Assembly: GCF_002844235.1 (NCBI RefSeq)
Contig: NZ_PGTS01000001.1
Span: 868,001 to 932,000, forward strand
Reading direction: 5' to 3'
Length of the DNA stretch: 64,000 nt
Source of the DNA: Thalassospira povalilytica
GTDB taxonomy: Bacteria; Pseudomonadota; Alphaproteobacteria; Rhodospirillales; Thalassospiraceae
This document shows, piece by piece, positions 9,457 through 19,167 of the stretch. Every line of letters starts with the position of its first letter. The stretch's first letter is position 1. A program made the position numbers and the translations under genes. Below the pieces are notes generated by a model that was not told the origin of the DNA, made no database searches, and saw only the letters and a list, made by a program, of their open reading frames with translations.

Positions 9457-9612
9457 GAGCCAGATCAAAGCGCGATGAAAGATGATTTGTCAAATTCAAA
9501 AGTGTCGAACAAAGGGGTGAAAAATACCCCGCTTATTCTCAAATATTAATTCAGAGGACGGGCGCAACACACCCAGTGTGAAAGCCGGTGCAACATCCAA
9601 GGAGGGCTCGAT

Positions 9613-9930
9613 ATGAACAGCTTTAATGATCGTGAACGTGGTTTCGAAGCAAAGTACAGTTTTGATCTGGAACAGGATTTTCGTGTCGAGACACATCTTT
9701 ATAAAATGCTGATCGCCTGGGCTGGCGAACAGATGGGCATGTCCGCCCAGGAAAGTCAGGATTATGCCGTCAAGGTCGTGGGCGAAGTGGTTGCCAATCC
9801 GCGTGACAATGGCGTTGTTGCAATGCTTCTGGCGGACTTCGGGCGCAAAAATGTCGATATCACGGCCTCTGAACTCAATGCCAAACTCGAAGAACTACGT
9901 CCGGTTGCGCGCGCAGAAGTCCTGACCTGA
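9613..9930 (+). CDS. F1-ATPase zeta inhibitor subunit (DUF1476)
   Basis: This 105-aa protein matches the alphaproteobacterial zeta subunit, which blocks ATP hydrolysis by the F1F0-ATP synthase. The N-terminal inhibitory stretch FNDRERGFEAKYSFDLE is characteristic, followed by RVETHLYKMLIAWAGEQMG and a helical remainder. AAGGAGGG lies about 6 nt before the ATG. In many alphaproteobacteria the gene sits among purB, purC and purS, so its place beside purC here is expected although its strand is opposite. An inverted repeat (9920-9927/9932-9939) spans its stop codon. Confidence 0.88.
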   Translation: MNSFNDRERGFEAKYSFDLEQDFRVETHLYKMLIAWAGEQMGMSAQESQDYAVKVVGEVVANPRDNGVVAMLLADFGRKNVDITASELNAKLEELRPVARAEVLT

Positions 9931-10093
9931 CGGTCAGGATGCAGGCCTTTGCCAAAAACTTCTAGTTTGCAAACCACTAGGCGGTCTCGTATCCTGCGTC
10001 TTGTAATAAAAGACGAGTGGGTGCAACCTTTTGGTGTGATATTATGCACCAGGGGCGTAAGGGTGCTAATCAGGTAGAAGAAGGGCAAAGGCT
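9931..10093. promoter_or_regulatory. Leader region of the LuxR-type response regulator
   Basis: No gene is seen. A hairpin overlapping the upstream stop lacks a T-run and is a weak terminator at best. A Shine-Dalgarno-like AGAAGGG precedes the TTG start at 10094. Confidence 0.35.
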
Positions 10094-10771
10094 TTGCGTA
10101 TCCTTTTGGCGGACGATCACGATCTGGTTCGTGAGGCGATATCACTTCTGTTTCAGCAGTATTTCGACGATTGCGAAGTCGCTGAGGCCGGTGCATTGGA
10201 ACCGGCGCTGGATTTGATTGACGAAAACAATTCATTCGATCTTGTGTTGCTTGACCTGCGTATGCCCGGCATGAACGGTCTGGAAGGGTTGAAACGTGCA
10301 CTTGAAAAAGTCGCGCCATCGACCTTTGTGGTTCTGCTGTCGGGTGCCTATCGCAGTGAAGATGTGCGCAACGCCATCGAGGCCGGGGCACATGGTTTCA
10401 TTCCCAAAACCCTGCGCGGGCAGGCCCTGGCAAATGCGGTTCAGCTCGTTCTGGCCGGGGAAAAATACCTGCCATCGTCGATTCTGAATGATCTGAGCGA
10501 CGGCACGATTGGTGGTGGCGACGGTGATGGTCGTCTGGCCGGCGGTTTCGGAAGTGATGGCGACTTTGGCCGTTTGACGCCGCGTGAACGTGAAGTCCTG
10601 GCACTGCTGTCCGAAGGGCGCCCGAACAAGGATATCGCCCGTCATCTCGACCTGCGCGAGATCACGGTCAAATACCATCTCAAAAACATCTATCGCAAAC
10701 TCAATGTGTCCAACCGGGCACAGGCGGTGAAAATGGCGCTCGAAGATATGGCGCGCACCGGAAGTTTGTAG
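10094..10771 (+). CDS. NarL/FixJ-type response regulator
   Basis: A two-component response regulator of 225 aa. The receiver domain (about 1-120) has the acidic pair ADDHD, the phosphoacceptor Asp54 in LVLLDLRMPG, the switch residue in LLSGAY and Lys in FIPKT. A Gly/Asp-rich linker (about 135-155) leads to a LuxR-type HTH (about 158-215) with RLTPREREVLALLSEGRPNKDIA and VKYHLKNIYRKL. The start is TTG, chosen because the family start RILLADDH follows directly and AGAAGGG lies upstream. No histidine kinase gene is adjacent, so its signal is unknown. Confidence 0.92.
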   Translation: MRILLADDHDLVREAISLLFQQYFDDCEVAEAGALEPALDLIDENNSFDLVLLDLRMPGMNGLEGLKRALEKVAPSTFVVLLSGAYRSEDVRNAIEAGAHGFIPKTLRGQALANAVQLVLAGEKYLPSSILNDLSDGTIGGGDGDGRLAGGFGSDGDFGRLTPREREVLALLSEGRPNKDIARHLDLREITVKYHLKNIYRKLNVSNRAQAVKMALEDMARTGSL

Positions 10772-10810
10772 TATCTTCGTCAAAGGCAGCTCAGTTTGTG
10801 GCGCAAATCC

Positions 10811-10838
10811 CGGCTCGTGATTTCACGGGCCGTTTTTT
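10811..10838 (+). terminator. Terminator after the response regulator
   Basis: CGGCTCGTGA pairs with TCACGGGCCG (one G-U pair, very short loop, so the top pairs probably open) and is followed by TTTTTT. Confidence 0.85.
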
Positions 10839-10894
10839 GTTGCGAAAACCGGTTTGCGTTCCCTCGTAATGTCACCTGAAACGAGGAAAAATTC

Positions 10895-11602
10895 ATGACT
10901 GTCAAAATTGCATTGATCGGCGATTTCAATCCCGATGTCACTGCCCATCAGGCGATCCCGAAGGCGCTTGAGATCGCTGGCAATCGCGCGGGCATATCGG
11001 TTCATCATGACTGGATTGCGACCGCATCGATTGATCCGGAAAATATTGCATCACAGCTTGGCCGTTATCAGGGTATCTGGTGTGTGCCCGCAAGCCCGTA
11101 TCAAAGCTTTGACGGTGCCCTTGCCGCCATCGGGTATGCCCGCCGGAACAAGGTGCCGTTTCTTGGCACATGTGGTGGTTATCAACATGCGGTTCTTGAA
11201 TATGTCCGTAATGTGCTTGGTTTTGGGAATGCCGCAAATGCCGAAGTCGATCCTGATGCGGAACTTCCGATTATTGCGCCGCTGGTCTGTGCATTGATTG
11301 ATCAGGACGGCGGAATTGATCTGGTCAAAGATAGTCTGATCCAGTCCCGTTATGGCCAGGACCGGATCACGGAAACCTATCGTTGCAGTTATGGTTTTAA
11401 CCGTGACCATGTCGGGTTGCTTGAAGGTCATTCGATGCGCGTTTCGGCCTGGGATCAGGATGGGGACCCGCGTGCTGTCGAAATCGTTGATCATCCATTC
11501 TTTATCGGAACAGCGTTCCAGCCCGAACGATCTGGATTGCGCGGCGAGTCCCATCCGCTGATTTCAGCCTTTGTCGATGCGGCAATGATGCTTGCGGCAT
11601 AG
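10895..11602 (+). CDS. Stand-alone CTP-synthase-like class I amidotransferase domain
   Basis: The 235-aa protein resembles the glutamine amidotransferase half of CTP synthase without the synthetase half, a family annotated as CTP synthase C-terminal region-related. It starts VKIALIGDFNPDVTAH; the nucleophile elbow is LGTCGGYQHA with Cys93. The position of the usual catalytic His-Pro-Glu reads FQPE (Gln209), so the His is replaced. ERGAF is the RBS-like GAGGAAAA region before the ATG. Function is unknown; loss of the His argues against ordinary glutaminase chemistry. It is monocistronic and convergent with the DMT exporter. Confidence 0.82.
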   Translation: MTVKIALIGDFNPDVTAHQAIPKALEIAGNRAGISVHHDWIATASIDPENIASQLGRYQGIWCVPASPYQSFDGALAAIGYARRNKVPFLGTCGGYQHAVLEYVRNVLGFGNAANAEVDPDAELPIIAPLVCALIDQDGGIDLVKDSLIQSRYGQDRITETYRCSYGFNRDHVGLLEGHSMRVSAWDQDGDPRAVEIVDHPFFIGTAFQPERSGLRGESHPLISAFVDAAMMLAA

Positions 11603-11653
11603 CTGTTTTCTGCCCGTTTTTTGGGGCAAGCATCACATGGCCGCAAAAAAAAA

Positions 11654-11677
11654 GCGCCCCCGGGGACACGGGGGCGC
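11654..11677 (-). terminator. Terminator of the DMT exporter gene
   Basis: GCGCCCCC (11654-11661) and GGGGGCGC (11670-11677) form the stem. On the minus strand it is followed by nine T residues; on the plus strand the tail is poor. Confidence 0.9.
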
Positions 11678-11699
11678 AGTTTCTGAGAACAGGGAGCTC

Positions 11700-12656
11700 T
11701 CAGGCTGGTTCGGGCCGGTTGTGGGCCCGGACATCTGGTGATGGGGATATCGCAGGGGTGGTGGACGCGATGGGGGCGGGCGTTCTGCCCGATTGCATGA
11801 TGATGACCCCGACCAGAATTACAGAGGTGGCAACCAGATCGGTCGCGGTAACCGTTTCACCAAGAATCAGGGTCCCGGTCGCAAGGCCGATGACAGGCGG
11901 GATATAGGTCGAACTGGCTGCTTTGATCGCGCCGAGTTTTTCGACAACATAGTAATAGCACATATAGGCAATGCCGGTGCCAAACAGGCCAAGCCCGATA
12001 AACAGCCCGGCCGTTGCCAGCGGACTGACAAAGATCGCATCAATCCCGTCAAGATCACCCACTACAAGCAGGGTGGCCGACGACAGGCCAAGCTGATAGG
12101 TGCAAAGCGCAATCGGGGAGATGCCAAGCGGGCTTATGAATTTGCGCGCATAAACAAAGGACAGCCCGACACAGGCAGACCCGAATGCGATATAGCCGAC
12201 CCCGGCCGGATCAATTGCCCCGGCACTGCCTTCCCACGGGCGGGCAATGGCGGCAATCCCCGCAAAGCCAAGCAACAATCCCCCGACAGAACGCAGATTG
12301 ATCGGCTCTCCCTTCAGGAACAGCAGGGCGGCGATAAAGGTGAAGAACGGAATGGCACCTGCCAGGATCCCGGCAATGCTTGATGGCAGGATCGCGATGC
12401 CCTTGGCAAAGGCGTAATAATAAACCGACGCTGCCAGAAGCGACATCACAACGAAATGATGGGTATGTCGCAGGTGCCGCCAGGCAAGTTTTCGGCGCAA
12501 CAACGCAATCAGAAATAACGGCACAAAGCCCATGGTTACCCGAACCATCACAATATGCATCGGGCTGACATAGTGGCTGGCGGTTTTGTTAAACAGATAG
12601 GTCAGCCCCCAGACAAGGGCGAGAAATCCGAAAACGATATAGGCATTCTTCTTCAT
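11700..12656 (-). CDS. EamA/DMT-family transporter
   Basis: An inner-membrane exporter of the drug/metabolite transporter superfamily, with about ten hydrophobic helices in two EamA repeats. The protein starts MKKNAYIVFGFLALVWGLTYLFNK, and the first repeat contains LPSSIAGILAGAIPFFTFIAALLF; the second contains KLGAIKAASSTYIPPVIGLATG. The start at 12656 (318 aa) is preferred because the helix begins at once; an upstream frame to 12722 would run into the divergent LysR promoter. The substrate is unknown. The adjacent LysR gene probably regulates it. Confidence 0.88.
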   Translation of the reverse strand: MKKNAYIVFGFLALVWGLTYLFNKTASHYVSPMHIVMVRVTMGFVPLFLIALLRRKLAWRHLRHTHHFVVMSLLAASVYYYAFAKGIAILPSSIAGILAGAIPFFTFIAALLFLKGEPINLRSVGGLLLGFAGIAAIARPWEGSAGAIDPAGVGYIAFGSACVGLSFVYARKFISPLGISPIALCTYQLGLSSATLLVVGDLDGIDAIFVSPLATAGLFIGLGLFGTGIAYMCYYYVVEKLGAIKAASSTYIPPVIGLATGTLILGETVTATDLVATSVILVGVIIMQSGRTPAPIASTTPAISPSPDVRAHNRPEPA

Positions 12657-12755
12657 GTCGGAAAACTCGAATTGCGAAGTTTCCACGACATTTACTGATT
12701 TACCGTGTATCTTACAAATCATGCTATCTGGATCATAATATAGAAAAACTGCATT

Positions 12756-13664
12756 ATGTCGCCATATCCGCCCCTGAAGACGCTTCCGGCTTTCGAGGCT
12801 GCATTACGTCTGCAAAGCTTTTCACTGGCTGCCGATGAACTTAATGTCACGCCCGGTGCGGTCGGACAGCAGATCCGCAAACTCGAAGAATGGCTTGGCG
12901 TTGAACTGTTCACCCGTTCGGTGCGACAGGTCTACCCGACCGCAGACGGGCTGGCCTATGCCGCTCGTATCGGTCCGGCCTTGCAGCAGATTTCCGATGC
13001 CAGTGCGCAATTGCGCCGACGGCAGGATCATTCCGTTCATTTCGCCATGCCGCCGAGCTTTGCCGCCAAGTGGTTTTCATCGCGAATGGCCCGGTTCCTG
13101 ATCATGCATCCGACCACGGCCCTTCATGTCGGATCGACCGAAGAAAAGCCGAACTTCGATCAGGATGGCCTTGATATTGCGGTTCGCTACTTTGATGGCA
13201 ATGACGACAGTCTTGAGGCAGTGTTGCTGTATCGCGGGCAGGCTGCTGTTTATTGCGCGCCATCATATCGTGATGAACTCGGCCTTGAAACGCCGGGGGA
13301 TCTTGTACGCGCGACCCTGATCAATGATACCAAACATCACTGGTGGGCAGACTGGCTTGCGACCTTTGCCGGAATTGATCCCGATCAGACCCGGGCACTG
13401 AAGCATATCGATATTGATCAGACCGCCATGGTAATCGAGGCGGCCATTCATAATCAGGGGGTGGTGATCAGCAACCCGCTTCTGGCCGAAGAAGACGTCA
13501 GCGAAGGCAAGCTTGTTCACCTTTTTCCCGAACATGTTCTGACCGTGCCGTTGGGCTATTACCTGGTGCATCCCAAAAAGCGGGAATTGCGCAGTCAGGT
13601 CAGGCTGTTTCGCGACTGGCTGCTTGAAGAAGCCCGCGACCTTGTCTCAAGCCAGCGGCTCTAA
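12756..13664 (+). CDS. LysR-family regulator, GcvA-like
   Basis: A 302-aa LysR-type regulator. The winged HTH (about 8-65) reads LPAFEAALRLQSFSLAADEL followed by NVTPGAVGQQIRKLEEWLGV, the pattern of the GcvA branch. The rest is a periplasmic-binding-protein-like effector domain. It diverges from the DMT exporter across a gap of about 100 bp, the usual layout for a regulator and its target, so control of that exporter is the likely role. The effector is not known. Confidence 0.92.
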   Translation: MSPYPPLKTLPAFEAALRLQSFSLAADELNVTPGAVGQQIRKLEEWLGVELFTRSVRQVYPTADGLAYAARIGPALQQISDASAQLRRRQDHSVHFAMPPSFAAKWFSSRMARFLIMHPTTALHVGSTEEKPNFDQDGLDIAVRYFDGNDDSLEAVLLYRGQAAVYCAPSYRDELGLETPGDLVRATLINDTKHHWWADWLATFAGIDPDQTRALKHIDIDQTAMVIEAAIHNQGVVISNPLLAEEDVSEGKLVHLFPEHVLTVPLGYYLVHPKKRELRSQVRLFRDWLLEEARDLVSSQRL

Positions 13665-13671
13665 CGAAAAA

Positions 13672-13694
13672 AGCCCCGGCCAGGGACCGGGGCT
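13672..13694 (-). terminator. Terminator of purB
   Basis: AGCCCCGG (13672-13679) pairs with CCGGGGCT (13687-13694). TTTTTTCG follows on the minus strand. On the plus strand it may also help end the LysR gene. Confidence 0.88.
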
Positions 13695-13717
13695 CTGATA
13701 TCTGAACCGGGTTGCCG

Positions 13718-15028
13718 TTAGTCGGCAAACACGCGGGCAAAGATCGTGTCGACATGCTTGGTGTGGTAACCAAGGTCAAACAGCGCTTCGAGCTTGTCCA
13801 ACGGAATACGTGCGGTGACGTCTTCGTCGGTTTTCAGAAGCGACAGAAGATCGCCTTCGCGGTTCCAGACCTTCATCGCGTTGCGCTGAACAATGCGGTA
13901 AGAATCTTCGCGCGAAACACCATGCTGGGTCAGGGTCAGCAGCACGCGCTGCGAGAAGACCAGACCTCCCATCTGATTAAGGATCTCGTCCATGCGTTCC
14001 GGATAGATCACCAGATTTTCAACAACGTTGGTCAAACGCATCAGTGCGAAATCAAGCGTTACGGTCGCATCCGGGCCGATGTTACGTTCGACCGAGCTGT
14101 GCGAAATATCGCGCTCGTGCCACAGGGCAACGTTTTCCATCGCCGGGATTGCCATCGAACGGACCAGACGGGCAAGACCGGTCAGGTTTTCGGTCAGAAC
14201 CGGGTTACGCTTGTGCGGCATCGCCGAGGAGCCTTTCTGCCCCTTGGAGAAGAATTCTTCGGCTTCGCGCACTTCGGTACGCTGAAGATGGCGAATTTCA
14301 GTTGCCAGATGTTCGATCGAGGACGCGATAACACCAAGGGCTGCGAAATAGGCGGCATGACGGTCACGCGGGATCACCTGGGTCGAAACCGGTTCCGGCT
14401 TCAGGCCAAGCTTGGCTGCGACATGTTCTTCGACGCTCGGATCGATATTGGCAAATGTGCCGACCGCACCGGAAATTGCACAGGTGGCGATTTCGTCACG
14501 TGCCGCGACCAGACGATCACGGTTACGTTTGAATTCCGCATAGAAAGTCGCAAGCTTAAGGCCAAAGGTCACCGGCTCTGCGTGGATGCCGTGCGAACGG
14601 CCCATGCAGGGGACATCCTTGGTTTCATAGGCGCGCTTTTTAAGGGCGGCCAGAAGCTTGTCCATATCTTCAAGAAGAATGTCGGTTGCCTGGGCAAGCT
14701 GCACGTTAAAGCAGGTATCCAGAACGTCCGAGCTGGTCATGCCCTGATGGACAAAACGGGCTTCTTCACCGACCTGTTCGGCCAGTTCGGTCAGGAACGC
14801 GATCACGTCATGTTTGACTTCGGCTTCGACGGTATCGATGCGATCAATGCGGTCCTGGGTATAGGGCTTGTCGCCTTTTTCCCAGACAAGCTTGGCGGAT
14901 TCAGCCGGGATAACACCCAGTTCAGCCAGTTTGTCAGCAGCGTGAGCTTCGATTTCGAACCAGATACGGAATTTGTTCGCCGGTTCCCAGATGGCTGTCA
15001 TCTGCGGACGGGAATAACGGGGGATCAT
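13718..15028 (-). CDS. purB: Adenylosuccinate lyase
   Basis: Catalyses two fumarate-releasing steps of purine synthesis (SAICAR to AICAR, adenylosuccinate to AMP). The ATG at 15026-15028 has GGAGG nine nt upstream and gives a 436-aa protein beginning MIPRYSRPQMTAIW, so an open frame reaching 15067 is disregarded. Family signatures seen are VHQGMTSSDVLDT, CMGRSHGIHAEP and the catalytic loop GSSAMPHKRNP. It is separated from purC by about 5 kb of other genes and ends in its own terminator. Confidence 0.96.
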   Translation of the reverse strand: MIPRYSRPQMTAIWEPANKFRIWFEIEAHAADKLAELGVIPAESAKLVWEKGDKPYTQDRIDRIDTVEAEVKHDVIAFLTELAEQVGEEARFVHQGMTSSDVLDTCFNVQLAQATDILLEDMDKLLAALKKRAYETKDVPCMGRSHGIHAEPVTFGLKLATFYAEFKRNRDRLVAARDEIATCAISGAVGTFANIDPSVEEHVAAKLGLKPEPVSTQVIPRDRHAAYFAALGVIASSIEHLATEIRHLQRTEVREAEEFFSKGQKGSSAMPHKRNPVLTENLTGLARLVRSMAIPAMENVALWHERDISHSSVERNIGPDATVTLDFALMRLTNVVENLVIYPERMDEILNQMGGLVFSQRVLLTLTQHGVSREDSYRIVQRNAMKVWNREGDLLSLLKTDEDVTARIPLDKLEALFDLGYHTKHVDTIFARVFAD

Positions 15029-15319
15029 GCGGTCGCCTCCGGGCATAATGGTTGGGCGCCGGGGCATGATGTGAATGATCGGAATGCGTGATCAGTTGCA
15101 CGATCATAAGGCCGGCACGCTTTCACCGGGTCGGATAGTCCATTCCGGGGCAATTGGCAACCCTGCAGACGGTATGGCAGGGATGTGAACGCATTTTTAC
15201 CGCCCAAAAACTTGTCTTCTGTTAGAAATATAGCAACTTAGATAATATATGCAGTGTTGATCGAAACGCTGTCAGTGCATTCAGCCTGACAATCCGATTG
15301 TTGAGTAGGCGGGAAATTA
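15029..15319. promoter_or_regulatory. purB / HD-GYP divergent intergenic region
   Basis: The 291 bp contain no convincing gene. The part nearest the plus-strand gene is A/T-rich (about 15218-15252), which suits a promoter. I see no strong hairpin or recognised operator. Confidence 0.35.
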
Positions 15320-17074
15320 ATGGCGCGTGAAGCCGACGGGGCCAAGAGTCACCAGAAAGAACCGACCGGCAGCCAGATGACCGACGAGAACCATCTTGCG
15401 AGGCTCGTGGATCTGGGGATCGCACTTTCCGCCGAACAGGGGCGCGAAGAGCTTAATCAGAAAATCCTGATGGCGGCGCGCGAATTTACCAATGCCGATG
15501 GCGGGTCGCTGTATCTTGTAAACCGCGAAGAAAGCGAACTGCATTTCCGCATTCTGGTCAATGACACGCTCGATACCTTTTTCGTCAGCGGCCGCGAGGC
15601 TGAAAAGCCGTTCCCGCCATTGCCGCTTTATGATGACGAAGGCCGCCCGAATTACCGCAATATCGCAACCTATGTCGCGCTAAGCGGCAAGGCGATCAAT
15701 ATCGAAGATGCCTATTGCGCCAAGGGTTTCGATTTTTCGGGAACGCGTGCCTTTGATGCCAAAACCGGTTATCGGTCAAAATCCTTCCTGACGGTGCCGT
15801 TGAAAAACACCCGTGGCACGGTCATTGGCGTTTTGCAGCTGATCAATGCGCGCGATGACAAGGGAAATGTCATTGCCTTTGATCCGGTGATCGAACCGAT
15901 CATCAATGCTCTTGCCAGTCAGGCGGCGGTGGCCATTGAAAACAGCCGTCTTCTGGTCGCCCAGCGTGACCTGATGGAAAGCTTTGTCCATGTACTGGGC
16001 CATGCCATCGATGCCAAATCCCCGCATACGGCCGATCATTGTTCGCGCGTGCCGGTGATTGCGCGCATGCTGGCACAGGCAGCTGTTGATGACAAACGCG
16101 GGCCGTTTTCCAATTTCTATCTGACCGATATGGAATGGTATGAGCTTGATCTTGCCGCCTGGCTTCATGATTGCGGCAAGATCGTTACGCCCGATCACGT
16201 GATCGAAAAGGCCACCAAGCTTGAAACCATCCATAACCGCATTCATGAAATCCGTACCCGGTTCGAAGTCCTTAGACGTGATGCCGAAATCGACATGCTC
16301 AAACGCCAGCTTGCCGGTGAGGATGCCGGTGTGTGCGAAGCCGATTTCAACGCGCGCGTCAGCGAACTGGAAGCACAGTTTGCGCTGGTGGCCGATGCCA
16401 ATATCGGTGATGCGGAAATCGACACCGATGCCATCTATGCCTTGCATGATATCGCGGAACAAAAATGGACCCGCCATTTCGACCGGACATTGGGTCTGTC
16501 ATGGGCAGAAAATGAGCGGCTAAGCGATACCGAACTTGCAACCTTGCGCGAACCGGGCCCGGAAAATCTTTTGATGGATCGCGAAGATCACATCTATCAG
16601 GGCTTCAACCGCGGAGAACTTTACAATCTTTCGGTCCCGCACGGGACGCTGACATCCGAAGAACGCCAGGTGATCAATGATCATGTGGTGATCACGCAGG
16701 ATATGCTTGCCCAGTTGCCCTATCCGCGCGAATTGCAACGTATCCCGGCGATTGCGGGCAATCATCACGAAAAAATGGACGGCTCGGGATATCCGCGCGG
16801 CCTTACCGGTGATGATATGGGGATCCTCGAAAAAGTGATGGTGATCGCCGATATCTTCGAGGCACTGACCGCGGTCGACCGTCCCTATAAACGGCCAAAG
16901 CTTCTGTCTGAATGTATCGCAATCCTTGCCGATATGCGCGACAAGGGGCAGATCGACAATGACCTGTTTGAACTGTTTCTGGTCAGCGGGACATATCTGG
17001 ATTACGGCCGTAAATATCTGCGGTCCGAGCAGTGCGACGAAGTCGATATCGAACAATTCATCCTTTCCAAATAG
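15320..17074 (+). CDS. GAF-HD-GYP protein, predicted c-di-GMP phosphodiesterase
   Basis: A 584-aa cytoplasmic signalling protein. Residues about 25-212 form a GAF domain (LVDLGIALSAEQGREELNQK to SQAAVAIENSRLL). The HD-GYP domain follows: SPHTADH (about 234-240), the HD pair in WLHDCGK (283-284) and HHEKMDGSGYP (482-492). About 140 residues, including a charged helical stretch rich in Glu, Arg and Leu, separate HD from the region that should follow directly, so the domain is split by an insertion. The family hydrolyses c-di-GMP to pGpG or GMP; all motifs needed appear present. It stands alone. Confidence 0.85.
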   Translation: MAREADGAKSHQKEPTGSQMTDENHLARLVDLGIALSAEQGREELNQKILMAAREFTNADGGSLYLVNREESELHFRILVNDTLDTFFVSGREAEKPFPPLPLYDDEGRPNYRNIATYVALSGKAINIEDAYCAKGFDFSGTRAFDAKTGYRSKSFLTVPLKNTRGTVIGVLQLINARDDKGNVIAFDPVIEPIINALASQAAVAIENSRLLVAQRDLMESFVHVLGHAIDAKSPHTADHCSRVPVIARMLAQAAVDDKRGPFSNFYLTDMEWYELDLAAWLHDCGKIVTPDHVIEKATKLETIHNRIHEIRTRFEVLRRDAEIDMLKRQLAGEDAGVCEADFNARVSELEAQFALVADANIGDAEIDTDAIYALHDIAEQKWTRHFDRTLGLSWAENERLSDTELATLREPGPENLLMDREDHIYQGFNRGELYNLSVPHGTLTSEERQVINDHVVITQDMLAQLPYPRELQRIPAIAGNHHEKMDGSGYPRGLTGDDMGILEKVMVIADIFEALTAVDRPYKRPKLLSECIAILADMRDKGQIDNDLFELFLVSGTYLDYGRKYLRSEQCDEVDIEQFILSK

Positions 17075-17101
17075 CAGCCCGTCCTTGCACCGATAAAAAA
17101 A

Positions 17102-17124
17102 CGGACCGCCACAGGGACGGTCCG
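17102..17124 (-). terminator. Terminator of the opp operon
   Basis: CGGACCG (17102-17108) and CGGTCCG (17118-17124) form the stem; on the minus strand GTTTTTTATC follows. Confidence 0.87.
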
Positions 17125-17155
17125 GCAAGTTCAGGGTGCAATTATTGGGGGCTTC

Positions 17156-18171
17156 TTATGAGATGCTGTCATGGAAATGACAGGCGACTTCCTGGGTTTC
17201 GGAAACCCGGTCAAGTGTTGGTGATGCGGTTGCGCATTTGTCCTGTGCAAACGGACACCGGGTTCTGAAAACACAGCCCGATGGCGGTGACAGCGGACTT
17301 GGCAGATCCCCGGTCAGAACGATGCGTTCCTTGTTGCGTTCGATCTCGGGATCGGGGATCGGCACGGCTGAAATCAGCGCCTTGGTATAGGGGTGCCTTG
17401 GTGCGGCATAGATGCTGTCACGATCTGCCAGTTCCATGACATTGCCCAGATACAGCACCATGATGCGGTGGCAGATATGGCGCACGATCGATAGGTCATG
17501 GCTGATGAAAATCAGCGACAGATCAAACTCACGCTGCAATTCCTGCAACAGATTGACGATCTGGGCCTGAATGGACACATCGAGTGCCGAAACCGGTTCG
17601 TCACAAACAATCAGTTTCGGTTCAAGGATCATCGCACGCGCAATCCCGATACGCTGGCACTGACCACCCGAAAATTCATGCGGATAACGGTTGATCATCT
17701 GCGGGAGCAATCCCACACGCGCCATCATGCGTTTGACCCGGACCTTGATTTCATCCTTGCCCAGTTCGGGTTTGTGGGTCACCAGCGGCTCGGCAATGAT
17801 TTCGCCAATCGTCATGCGGGGATTAAGGCTGGCCAGCGGATCCTGGAAAATGATCTGAAGATCACGGCGCAGCGGCTGCATTTCACGGTGCGGGGCGCCG
17901 ACAATATCTTTGCCAAGCCAGGCGACCTGTCCGCTTGATGGCGGGATCAGTTGCAGGATCGCCCGGCCAAGGGTCGATTTGCCACAGCCGGACTCCCCGA
18001 CAACGCCAAGTGTCTCGCCGGGATAAAGGTCGAAATTCACCCCGTCCACGGCGCGAAGCTTGCGGTCTGGTGCAAAAAGTCCCTTGCCCGGTACGGAAAA
18101 ATGCACCTTGAGATCGCGAACGGACAGGATCGGACTGGTTGCTTTTTTCGGTTTGTGCGCGGTGATTGCGG

Positions 18172-18175
<4 letters not shown>
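17156..18175 (-). CDS. oppF: Oligopeptide ABC transporter ATP-binding protein OppF
   Basis: One of the two ATPases of a peptide importer. The 339-aa protein has Walker A GESGCGKST, the Q-loop region IFQDPLASLNPRMT, signature SGGQCQRIGIARA, Walker B LIVCDEPVSALD and the C-terminal oligopeptide extension with Cys residues (GCVFRTRCPFAQDKC) typical of OppF/DppF. Its ATG overlaps the oppD stop by 4 nt (ATGA). It is the last gene of the operon. Confidence 0.92.
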
Positions 18176-19146
<971 letters not shown>

Positions 19147-19167
19147 GATATGTGTCCTTGCCGTCCC

